A stretch of 22,444 nucleotides of DNA from Gemmatimonadota bacterium (GTDB lineage: Bacteria; GCA-2686955). The position numbers and the translations under genes were made by a program. Below the pieces are notes generated by a model. The model worked only from the letters and a program-made list of their open reading frames with translations. It made no database searches and was not told the DNA's origin. Location of the stretch: positions 1 through 22,444 of the forward strand of contig JALXCG010000261.1 in NCBI GenBank assembly GCA_026991065.1, written 5' to 3'. Shown here one piece after another: positions 1-7,163 of the stretch; positions within the stretch are counted from its first letter, which is position 1, and every line of letters starts with the position of its first letter.

Positions 1-1414
1 GCAAGCGTTGGATCAGTCCGTTCAGGTTGACGAATGTGCCATCCTGTTCGGCGAACACGCTTCTGGGCAGGAGAAGGTCCGCCTGCCCGCTGGTGGCGTT
101 GGAGTGGGTTCCGGAGTAGACGCTCAATTTCGCGCCTTGCAATGCCTTGCGAACCAGTGATTCATCCGCGTCGCAGAGCGCCAGATCGGCGCCGAGCAGG
201 AGCAGAAGATCGGTCTCGCCCTGGGTGGCACGTTCCAGAATGGCATGAAGCTCTTCCCGCGGTGCGTTCCCGCCCGCCGGCACCAGGCCCAGTTCAATCG
301 CCCCGCGTCGATTGGGCGTGCGGTCGGCAACCTGCAGGAAATCGTCGCTCTCACCGCATCCGAGTCCCGGCACACCGGAGACGACGCTGCGCACCCCGAT
401 CTGCTCCACCAGGATCTGCCGGATCGCCTGCATCTCTTCGCAGGTGCGGTCGGTGGCAAGAATCACGTCCACGCGGCCCGCACTCTCGCGCATCGCGGCC
501 GCGATGCGGGCCTCCGCTTCGCTCCAGTTCAGTACTTTTCCGCTGCCGTCGGTCGGTTCGAGGATGCGATCCGCGGCGTCCAGTTTCTTGTAGGAGTAGC
601 GGCCGGTGTCGCAAAGCCAGTAGCTGTTGACGTGCGGATTGGGGCGCGCGCGATAGCGGAAAACCCGGCTCGTCATGCTGCGTTTGAAAGTGTGCTCGAC
701 ATCGTAGTGGATCTGAATCGAGCAACCCCGGGCGCAGCCGTCGCAGACCGAATCGGTCGAGGAGAGAAACCAAACCCGATGCTGAAAGCGAAAATCCGCG
801 TCGGTCAACGCGCCGACCGGGCAGATCTCCGCCAGGTTGCCCGAGTAATGGCTTTGCAGTGGTGCGCCACCGACGGTCGCGATGTAGGAGTTGTCGCCAC
901 GCTGGAACATGCCGATCTCCGCCTCACCGGAGATCTCGGCGCTGAAACGCACGCATGCGGTGCAGTTCACGCAGCGCTCATTGTCGAGCATGATGTGACG
1001 ACCCAGATGCACGATCTTGGCCTCGGGAAGTTTGTCCTCCAGGTCGAATCGACTGCCGCGTAGACTGTGGCGCATGTAGTAGTCCTGGAGTTTGCACTCG
1101 CCCGCCTGGTCACACACTGGGCAGTCGACCGGATGGTGAATCAGGAGCAGTTCCAGCACCGCGGCGCGTGTTGCGCGTACTTTGTCGCTTTCTGTATGGA
1201 CAACCATGCCGTCGCGACAGATCGTGTTACAGGCCGGTTCCAGCTTGCGCGCTCCTTCGATCTCGACCTCGCACATGCGGCAGTTGCCCGCGACCGAGAG
1301 GCCGGGGTGGTAGCAGAAGTGCGGAATCTCGATCCCTTCGGCCGCGGCTGCGTCGATCAGCCGAGTGCCGGGAGCGACCTCAATGGTTTTGCCGTCGATG
1401 GTGATGGTGGGCAT
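1..1414 (-). CDS. nuoG: NADH-quinone oxidoreductase subunit G (partial, C-terminus off the left edge)
   Basis: Encodes the iron-sulfur subunit of the peripheral arm of complex I, which passes electrons from NADH towards quinone. About 471 residues are present and the frame is still open at base 1, so the C-terminal part is missing. I translated it by hand from the ATG at 1414. Visible cluster ligands are C34, C45, C48, C62 (N1b); H94, C98, C101, C107 (N5); C148, C151, C154, C198 (N4); and C224, C227, C231, C268 (the optional N7 site). The molybdopterin-oxidoreductase-like domain starts at about residue 220. The start lies 8 bp after the nuoEF stop, with GGACAG upstream, so it is the fifth gene of the nuo operon. 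The family is certain; full length cannot be judged. Confidence 0.95.
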   Translation of the reverse strand, partial: MPTITIDGKTIEVAPGTRLIDAAAAEGIEIPHFCYHPGLSVAGNCRMCEVEIEGARKLEPACNTICRDGMVVHTESDKVRATRAAVLELLLIHHPVDCPVCDQAGECKLQDYYMRHSLRGSRFDLEDKLPEAKIVHLGRHIMLDNERCVNCTACVRFSAEISGEAEIGMFQRGDNSYIATVGGAPLQSHYSGNLAEICPVGALTDADFRFQHRVWFLSSTDSVCDGCARGCSIQIHYDVEHTFKRSMTSRVFRYRARPNPHVNSYWLCDTGRYSYKKLDAADRILEPTDGSGKVLNWSEAEARIAAAMRESAGRVDVILATDRTCEEMQAIRQILVEQIGVRSVVSGVPGLGCGESDDFLQVADRTPNRRGAIELGLVPAGGNAPREELHAILERATQGETDLLLLLGADLALCDADESLVRKALQGAKLSVYSGTHSNATSGQADLLLPRSVFAEQDGTFVNLNGLIQRL

Positions 1415-1422
1415 GCTCTGTC

Positions 1423-3216
1423 CTACGCTTTCGCCTTTGCCAGGAAATCCTCAGCGTATTTCTGCACCATGGCACGGATCGGCATGGCGGCGGCATCACC
1501 GAGGGCGCACACCGTGTTGCCCTGGATGTTGTCGCAGATCTCTTGAATCAGTTCCAGGTCGTGGTCCCGAACTCGGCCGGATTGGATGCGCCGCAGAATG
1601 CGCGTGAGCCATCCCACGCCTTCCCGGCAAGGTGTGCATTGGCCACACGATTCATGAAAGTAGAACTCGGCCGTGCGGAGAGCGAAGTCGACCAGGTCAA
1701 CCGATTCATCCAGCACGATGATCGCCCCCGATCCCGCCATGGTCCCAGCCTTCATCATGGCGTCGAACTCGATGAGTGTGTCGCATTCGGAGGCGCGCAG
1801 GATCGGCGCCGAGGACCCCCCCGGAACAACCGCCTTGAGTTTCCCGCTGTGGCTGACGCCGAGGCAGAGATCCTCGACCACCTGGCGGATTGTGACGCTA
1901 CCCTGCGGCACTTCGTAGAGCCCCGGGCGATTGACGCGGCCGGAGACCGAGAGTACGCGGTTGCCGCCGCTGCGGGCTGTGCCGAGCCCGGCAAACCACT
2001 CCGCGCCCCGTTCCAGTATGTGCGGCAACTGGCTTAGCGTTTCGACGTTGTTGATGATCGTCGGGCAGCCCCAGAGCCCCTCCACGGCGGGGAAGGGAGG
2101 CTTCAATCTCGGCCACCCCTTGCCTCCCTCGAGACTGTTCAGCAGGCTGGTCTCTTCACCACAGATGTAGGCGCCGGCCCCGCGGTGGACGTAGACCTCC
2201 AGATCCATTCCACTGCCGAGGAGGTTCTTGCCAATGAATCCGGCCTCGCGCGCCTCGCGCAGCGCGTTTTCGATCTGTTGGATGGGATAGACGAATTCGC
2301 CACGCACATAGATATACGCCTTCTTGGCTCCCACGGCGTGGCAACAGATCGCGATTCCCTCGATGAGGCGGTGGGGCTCGCGTTCGAGAAAGAGCCGATC
2401 CTTGAAAGTGCCCGGTTCCCCCTCGTCGGCGTTGACCGCCAGGTAGACCGGCTTGGTGTTGTTCGCCGGTACAAAACCCCACTTGATTCCGGTGGGAAAG
2501 CCGGCCCCGCCCAGTCCGCGAAGATTGGAGGCCTTGACTTCATCGGTGACCTCCTGCGGCGACATCTTTAGGGCTTTCTTCAGCCCCTCGTAGCCGCCGC
2601 GCTCCAAGTAGCGAGCCAGTGTGTGGGAGCCAGGGTCGCCCCAACCGGTGGTCAAATAGCGCTCCCAGGAACGTTGCTCCTTGGGCGCATCGATCCCGTC
2701 CACATAGACCGCACTGGGCTTGAGCGCGTTGGACTGCGGCGATTTGGTCAGCAGATCGATCAGCGAACCGACGTTTTCGGCCTCGACTCGCTCATGGTAG
2801 GTGTCATTGACCTGAACCACCGGCGCGGTGCCGCAAGAACCCAGGCACTCGGCCTGAGCCAGAGTGAAAAGCCCATCTTGAGTAGACTCTCCCATCTGGA
2901 TGTTGAGCAGTTCCTGAATCTTGTTCACCACATCGCGCGCACCGGCGAGAGTGCAGGAGAGATTGGTGCAGACCTCCAACCGATATTTCCCCCCCGGGGT
3001 CGGGTGAAACATGGTGTAGAAGGTGACCACTTCATGGACCCGTGCCACCGGTTCGCCCAGGTGGTCGGCGACCTCCTGCTCTGCCTCTTCGGAGATGTGG
3101 CCGTGCTCCCGTTGGACAATGTGTAGCGCGGGCAGCGTTGCTGCCCGGCGGCTGGGATAGCGGGACGCGATCGCGTCGATCTCCGCCTTCATTTCGGGGG
3201 TGAGGATCTGGTTCAA
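1423..3216 (-). CDS. nuoEF: Fused NADH-quinone oxidoreductase subunits E and F
   Basis: A single 597-residue protein joins NuoE (about residues 1-160) to NuoF (about 180-597). It forms the NADH-oxidising tip of complex I, normally two separate proteins. The NuoE part has the N1a 2Fe-2S ligands C83, C88, C124 and C128. The NuoF part has the FMN/NADH motif RGLGGAGFPTG (233-243), NADEGEPGTFKDR (262-274), and the N3 4Fe-4S ligands C524, C527, C530 (ESCGQCTPCREG) and C570. The linker, about 160-185, has no stop or low-complexity tract. The start is TTG at 3216, overlapping the nuoCD stop as TTGA, with GGAGAG 8 nt upstream; the next ATG (codon 9) would trim the usual N-terminus. Both halves retain all cofactor residues, so I infer a working fusion. 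Confidence 0.95.
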   Translation of the reverse strand: MNQILTPEMKAEIDAIASRYPSRRAATLPALHIVQREHGHISEEAEQEVADHLGEPVARVHEVVTFYTMFHPTPGGKYRLEVCTNLSCTLAGARDVVNKIQELLNIQMGESTQDGLFTLAQAECLGSCGTAPVVQVNDTYHERVEAENVGSLIDLLTKSPQSNALKPSAVYVDGIDAPKEQRSWERYLTTGWGDPGSHTLARYLERGGYEGLKKALKMSPQEVTDEVKASNLRGLGGAGFPTGIKWGFVPANNTKPVYLAVNADEGEPGTFKDRLFLEREPHRLIEGIAICCHAVGAKKAYIYVRGEFVYPIQQIENALREAREAGFIGKNLLGSGMDLEVYVHRGAGAYICGEETSLLNSLEGGKGWPRLKPPFPAVEGLWGCPTIINNVETLSQLPHILERGAEWFAGLGTARSGGNRVLSVSGRVNRPGLYEVPQGSVTIRQVVEDLCLGVSHSGKLKAVVPGGSSAPILRASECDTLIEFDAMMKAGTMAGSGAIIVLDESVDLVDFALRTAEFYFHESCGQCTPCREGVGWLTRILRRIQSGRVRDHDLELIQEICDNIQGNTVCALGDAAAMPIRAMVQKYAEDFLAKAKA

Positions 3217-5012
3217 CGGTCCAACTCTCCACCAATCATGTTGACGGTTCCGAATGTGGCGATCACATCGGCGACGGTTTCTCCCGTCAGGATCGAAGGC
3301 AGTGCGCTCATCGGCGCCAGGCAGGGGGGCCGGCAGTGAGCGCGATAGGCGATATCGGAGCCATCGGTCACCACATAGAAGCCCAATTCACCGTTGCCAC
3401 CCTCCACATAGCCGTAGGCCTCGCCGGGCGGCGGCGACACCCCATGCCCCGCCATGGTGAGCTTGAAATGGTTCATGGCGCCTTCAATGGTGGTGTAAAC
3501 CTCGGACTTCGGTGGTGGAACGATGCTCCGGTCGGCCACGCGAATCGGACCTCCGGGAAGCGTCGCCATCACCTGTTCGGCGATCCGCATCGCCTGGCGC
3601 ATCTCCTCCATGCGCACCAGGTATCGATCCCAGTTGTCGCCATTGGAGCCGACCGGAACTTCGAACTCATACTGTTCATAGCCGCAATAGGGGGCGGCTT
3701 TGCGCACGTCGTAGGAGACGCCGGTGGAGCGTAGAAACGGCCCGGTGATCCCGTAGGAGATCGCATCCGCCGCCGAGATCGCCCCCACGCCGACCATGCG
3801 GTCCTGGAAGATCCGGTTGCCGTTGAGGAGCTTGACTACGTCACTCATCATCTCGCGCGTCTTGGCGAACGCCGCCTGCATCGCCTCCGCAAAGCCGTCC
3901 GGAAGGTCCGCCGCGACTCCGCCGATGCGTGTGTAGGTGGTGGTGACCCGGCCACCACAGAGCCGCTCGATCAGTTTGTAAAGCTCTTCACGGCCTTCGA
4001 TCAGATAAAGGAAGGCGGTGAACGCCCCAACCTCCATCGTCGACGCGGCGACGCAGGTGAGATGGTCGGCGACGCGGCTGATCTCCGAAGCCAGCACCCG
4101 CAACGCCTGGCAGCGCTCCGGGACCTCGACACCCAGCAGCTTCTCGATGGTCATCGCCCAGCCGACGTTGTTGATCAGCGGCGAAACGTAGTTCAACCGG
4201 TCGGTGTAGACGATGGCCTGATTGAACGTGCGGTTCTCGCACATCTTCTCGAAGCCGCGGTGGAGGAAGCCGATGTCGGCGTCGCAGCCGATGATCTTTT
4301 CGCCCTCCAACTCGACCGAGATGCGGATTGTTCCGTGCATTGCGGGGTGGGATGGCCCCATGTCGAGGAAGAAACTCTGCCGCGGAACCGGATAGCCATC
4401 TTCGTCGTGGGTGGCGCGGCTGCCGTTGGTCGCTGCCACTCCCGGACCGACCCGGGGGCTCAGCGCCCGCTGCAACCCTTTGGCCCGGCGCTCGCTGTCC
4501 TCTTCGGCGTCGTAGTCGCACTCGGGATAGCCCGCGCGTTCGGGGATGCGCGGCTGTTCGCCGTCGATCGGGTAGTCTTTGCGCAGCGGGTGCCCCTGGA
4601 ACTCGGGATAGAGCAGCAGGCGCCGCAGATCAGGATGGCCCGCGAAGCGTATGCCGAACATGTCGAACGTCTCGCGTTCCAGCCAATCTGCTCCTTTCCA
4701 GAGGTCGGTCAGGCTGTCGAGAATCGGTTCTTCCGCGCTGTCCGGACGAACTTTCAAGCGCACCCGGTGGCCGTGATGCAGCGAGTGGAAGTGGTAAACC
4801 ACCTCGAATCGCTGCGCCTCTTGCGGGTGATCCACCGCGGTGATGTCAACCAGCATATCCATGGCCAGCGCCGGGTCATCGCGCAGCAGAAGCGCGCTCC
4901 GACGCAGGGCCTGCGGGGTGACCAGCGCGGTTTCATCCCCGTGTTGCGCATGGGTGCCGATCAGTTCCGGACCTAGCTCTTGCGCCAATCTATCGAGCAC
5001 ATACTGGCTCAT
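3213..5012 (-). CDS. nuoCD: Fused NADH-quinone oxidoreductase subunits C and D
   Basis: A 599-residue fusion of NuoC (30 kDa, about residues 1-180) and NuoD (49 kDa, about 210-599), as known from E. coli and other bacteria. NuoC shows the signature ERETFDMFGIRFAGHPDLRR. NuoD begins its core with GPSHPAMHGT, which carries the conserved quinone-site histidine, and ends with the typical GTVNMIGGELDR. The D subunit forms the quinone cavity with NuoB next to cluster N2 and is derived from the hydrogenase large subunit; the nickel-binding cysteines are not expected here. The ATG at 5012 has GAGGTG 4 nt upstream. The gene follows nuoB by 18 bp and overlaps nuoEF by 4 bp. Length and motifs look complete. 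Confidence 0.96.
   Translation of the reverse strand: MSQYVLDRLAQELGPELIGTHAQHGDETALVTPQALRRSALLLRDDPALAMDMLVDITAVDHPQEAQRFEVVYHFHSLHHGHRVRLKVRPDSAEEPILDSLTDLWKGADWLERETFDMFGIRFAGHPDLRRLLLYPEFQGHPLRKDYPIDGEQPRIPERAGYPECDYDAEEDSERRAKGLQRALSPRVGPGVAATNGSRATHDEDGYPVPRQSFFLDMGPSHPAMHGTIRISVELEGEKIIGCDADIGFLHRGFEKMCENRTFNQAIVYTDRLNYVSPLINNVGWAMTIEKLLGVEVPERCQALRVLASEISRVADHLTCVAASTMEVGAFTAFLYLIEGREELYKLIERLCGGRVTTTYTRIGGVAADLPDGFAEAMQAAFAKTREMMSDVVKLLNGNRIFQDRMVGVGAISAADAISYGITGPFLRSTGVSYDVRKAAPYCGYEQYEFEVPVGSNGDNWDRYLVRMEEMRQAMRIAEQVMATLPGGPIRVADRSIVPPPKSEVYTTIEGAMNHFKLTMAGHGVSPPPGEAYGYVEGGNGELGFYVVTDGSDIAYRAHCRPPCLAPMSALPSILTGETVADVIATFGTVNMIGGELDR
3225..3230 (-). promoter_or_regulatory. Ribosome binding site supporting the TTG start of nuoEF
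   Basis: On the minus strand GGAGAG sits 8 nt before TTG at 3216. It lies inside the last codons of nuoCD. This spacing favours TTG over the first in-frame ATG eight codons further in, and fits translational coupling through the TTGA stop/start overlap. Confidence 0.6.
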
Positions 5013-5030
5013 GAAACACCTCGGGCGGCG

Positions 5031-5534
5031 TCACGATCGCTGGATGCGACCGTGTGGCTCCTTCTGGATAATCTCTTGAAGCTGCATCAGACCATCGATC
5101 ACAGCCTCGGGACGCGGGGGGCAGCCGGGAATATAGAGGTCGACCGGCAGGATGCGGTCGATCCCCTGGAGGACCGCGTAGTTGGGATAGGGGCCGCCAC
5201 CGACAGTGCAGCCGCCGAAGGCCACCACCCACTTGGGGTCGCAGATCTGTTGGTAAACCCGCAACAGATAGGGCGCCTGTTTGTGGCTGATGGTGCCCAC
5301 CACAAAGAGCACGTCGGCCTGGCGGGGAGAGAAGCGAGTCAGGCCGGCACCGAACCTGTCCACGTCGTAGTGGGAGCAGGCGGTCGACATATACTCCATC
5401 CCGCAGCAGGCGGTGATGAAGGGATACTGGAAGATTGAGAACTTGCGTGCCCAGCCGAGCATGTCGTCGAGCTTGCCGAGAAGAATCGAGCCGTTAAGCC
5501 CGTTGTTGCCGGCAGCGGAGGAGGTCATACCCAT
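5031..5534 (-). CDS. nuoB: NADH-quinone oxidoreductase subunit B
   Basis: A 167-residue subunit that holds the terminal 4Fe-4S cluster N2, from which electrons pass to quinone at the interface with NuoD. The N2 ligands are all visible: adjacent C43 and C44 (TACCGMEYMS), C109 (GGCTVGGGPY) and C138 (PGCPPRPE). Size is normal for the family. Two starts are possible: ATG at 5534 (overlapping nuoA by 10 bp) and ATG at 5528 (a 4-bp ATGA overlap). GGGGAG at 5547-5542 is 7 nt from the first and 13 nt from the second, so I prefer 5534. It is second in the nuo operon. Confidence 0.96.
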   Translation of the reverse strand: MGMTSSAAGNNGLNGSILLGKLDDMLGWARKFSIFQYPFITACCGMEYMSTACSHYDVDRFGAGLTRFSPRQADVLFVVGTISHKQAPYLLRVYQQICDPKWVVAFGGCTVGGGPYPNYAVLQGIDRILPVDLYIPGCPPRPEAVIDGLMQLQEIIQKEPHGRIQRS

Positions 5535-5878
5535 CGCAAAGCTCCCCGGCGCCAGACATATGCCAGCCCGGCTCCCAGAATCAGAATGAAGAGCACTGCA
5601 TCGACGAAACCCGCGGCCCCGAGGTCGCGAAAGATCACCCCCCAGAAGTAGAGAAAGACCACTTCCAGATCAAAGAGGATGAAGAGCATGGCGACAAGGT
5701 AGTAGCGCAGCGAAAACTGCTCGGAAGCATAGGGATCCGCCATGCCCCCGCAAGCGAATGGGCGGCTTTTGACGCGGTGTGGCCGCTTCGGTCCGAGAAA
5801 GATGGCCGCACTCAACATCCCCGCGGCCACCAGAGCTGCGGCGGCGATGAAGAGCAGGAGTGCAAGATAGTCAAGCAT
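5525..5878 (-). CDS. nuoA: NADH-quinone oxidoreductase subunit A
   Basis: A 117-residue membrane subunit of complex I, near the entrance of the quinone channel. Three hydrophobic segments are visible (about residues 3-28, 60-82 and 88-108). Between the first two is the conserved loop with the SRPFACGG cysteine; FDLEVVFLYFW in the second helix is the family hallmark. I take the start at ATG 5878, with GGAG 8 nt upstream. An in-frame start 36 bp earlier (5914) would add a non-hydrophobic, unconserved stretch. It is the first gene of the operon, about 40 nt downstream of the transcription start predicted from the candidate promoter at 5926-5955. Confidence 0.93.
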   Translation of the reverse strand: MLDYLALLLFIAAAALVAAGMLSAAIFLGPKRPHRVKSRPFACGGMADPYASEQFSLRYYLVAMLFILFDLEVVFLYFWGVIFRDLGAAGFVDAVLFILILGAGLAYVWRRGALRWV

Positions 5879-6260
5879 GGCAACTCCAACGCAACATGGG
5901 GCCCGTTGCCCCACTCAAAGGCATGAGACTAGGAGCGTTCGGGAGTTGGAGTCAATCGGAACCGACATTCATTGTGAATTGTGTGCACGGCCTCTCCCGC
6001 CACTCTCCGGGCACCGGCCGGCGATCTCTTTTGCGCACTGCGTCATTCATCTCTTTTCAAACGTCCGCGCTTCGCTAATATGCGCAGAGGCGGTCGCGGA
6101 AAGCCGCTGCCGCGGGCGGTGTTTCGTCGAGCCAGAGGACACCGGCCACCGGCGAGCACCACGATCGTCGGGTCACTGCGGTGGCCCCGACTTCCATCTC
6201 TTATCCTGTTTCGGTCGCGCCGACGCGCTGCGCCGCAGGCTGGAGCATTGAGGAAATACC
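5879..6260. other. Divergent intergenic region between nuoA and the hydroxyacyl-CoA dehydrogenase gene
   Basis: This 382-bp stretch carries no convincing gene. The nuoA side holds the candidate promoter and, at 5968-5980, a small inverted repeat (ATTCA-TTG-TGAAT) that could be an operator. For the plus-strand gene the best promoter I found is weak: TTTTCA at 6054-6059, 16 bp, TAATAT at 6076-6081, 4 of 6 matches each. Further right the leader is GC-rich, with an 8-bp inverted repeat (6144-6151 with 6179-6186, 27-nt loop). The ribosome binding site TGAGGA at 6249-6254 is clear. Open frames here are short, compositionally driven and lack family features. Confidence 0.6.
5926..5955 (-). promoter_or_regulatory. 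Candidate sigma-70-type promoter of the nuo operon
   Basis: On the minus strand, TTGACT (5955-5950, 5 of 6 to consensus) is followed by an 18-bp spacer and TAGTCT (5931-5926, 3 of 6). Predicted transcription would begin near 5919, leaving a leader of about 40 nt before nuoA. The -10 box is weak, so this is a candidate only. It shares its strong -35 and 18-bp spacing with the candidate at 17112-17141. Confidence 0.35.
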
Positions 6261-7154
6261 ATGAAAATCAAGAAGGTCGGTGTGATCGGCTGTGGCCTGA
6301 TGGGGCACGGCATCGCCCAGGTTGCCGCGCAAGGCGGCTTTGACGTTGTGGTGGTGGAGACCGCCCAGGAGTTTCTCGACCGGGGAGTTGCCCGGATCGA
6401 GAAGAGCCTGGCCAAGTTGGCGGAAAAAGCGGTCGCCAAGGGCAAACAGACCGCGGCGGAGGCGGAAGCCTTCGTCACTTCCACTCGCGCCCGCATCGAG
6501 CCGACCCTCGACAAGCAGCGTGTGGCCGAATGCGATCTGGTGATTGAGGCGATTGTCGAGAATCTTGAAACCAAACAGGCACTTTTCGCTGAACTCGATG
6601 CCATCTGCAAGCCGGACGCAATTCTGGCCACCAACACCTCCTCCTTCTCGGTTGCTCAGATCGCGTCGGCGACCCGGCGGCCAGCGCATGTACTCGGTCT
6701 CCACTTCTTCAATCCGGTGCAGTTGATGCGTCTGGTCGAGGTGGTGCGCACCGATGCCACCGATCCCGATCTGTTCAGCGCCGCCCTGGAGTTTGGCCAG
6801 GCCTGCGGCAAGGCTCCAGTCTCCTGTCGCGATACGCCCGGCTTTATCGTCAATCGTCTGCTCGTTCCCTACATGGTGCAGGCGATCCAGATGTATGACC
6901 GTGGCGATGCTTCGAAGGAGGACATCGATACCGCGATGCGCTTCGGTTGTGGCTATCCCATGGGCCCCTTCACCCTTACCGACTATGTGGGGCTCGATAC
7001 CACGCTTTCGATTCTCGAAGGATGGGTGGAACGTTACCCCGATGAACCGGCCTTCAGTATCCCTGAGAGCCTCCGGCGCCTGGTCGCCCAGGGCAAACTC
7101 GGGCGCAAGACCGGCGAGGGCTACTACAAGTGGGATGGGGACAAGCGTGTTTGA
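6261..7154 (+). CDS. 3-hydroxyacyl-CoA (3-hydroxybutyryl-CoA) dehydrogenase
   Basis: A 297-residue NAD-dependent dehydrogenase that interconverts 3-hydroxyacyl-CoA and 3-oxoacyl-CoA, used in fatty-acid oxidation, butyrate or polyhydroxybutyrate metabolism. The N-terminal Rossmann motif GCGLMG is at 10-15. Residues matching the known active site are S127, H148 (LGLHFFNPV), E160 and N198 (DTPGFIVNRL), with the same mutual spacing as in the human enzyme. The C-terminal helical domain ends with GRKTGEGYYKW. The length matches single-domain HbdA/PaaH/FadB2 proteins, not the fused FadB. ATG at 6261 has TGAGGA 6 nt upstream. No other beta-oxidation gene is in the window, so substrate chain length is open. 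It ends 9 bp from the convergent amidohydrolase gene. Confidence 0.93.
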   Translation: MKIKKVGVIGCGLMGHGIAQVAAQGGFDVVVVETAQEFLDRGVARIEKSLAKLAEKAVAKGKQTAAEAEAFVTSTRARIEPTLDKQRVAECDLVIEAIVENLETKQALFAELDAICKPDAILATNTSSFSVAQIASATRRPAHVLGLHFFNPVQLMRLVEVVRTDATDPDLFSAALEFGQACGKAPVSCRDTPGFIVNRLLVPYMVQAIQMYDRGDASKEDIDTAMRFGCGYPMGPFTLTDYVGLDTTLSILEGWVERYPDEPAFSIPESLRRLVAQGKLGRKTGEGYYKWDGDKRV

Positions 7155-7163
7155 TGGCCGAAC

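Noticed and set aside
5883-5952. 8-bp inverted repeat ACTCCAAC / GTTGGAGT around the nuoA promoter
   Set aside because: Arms are 54 bp apart, one includes the nuoA ribosome binding site; not distinguishable from chance.
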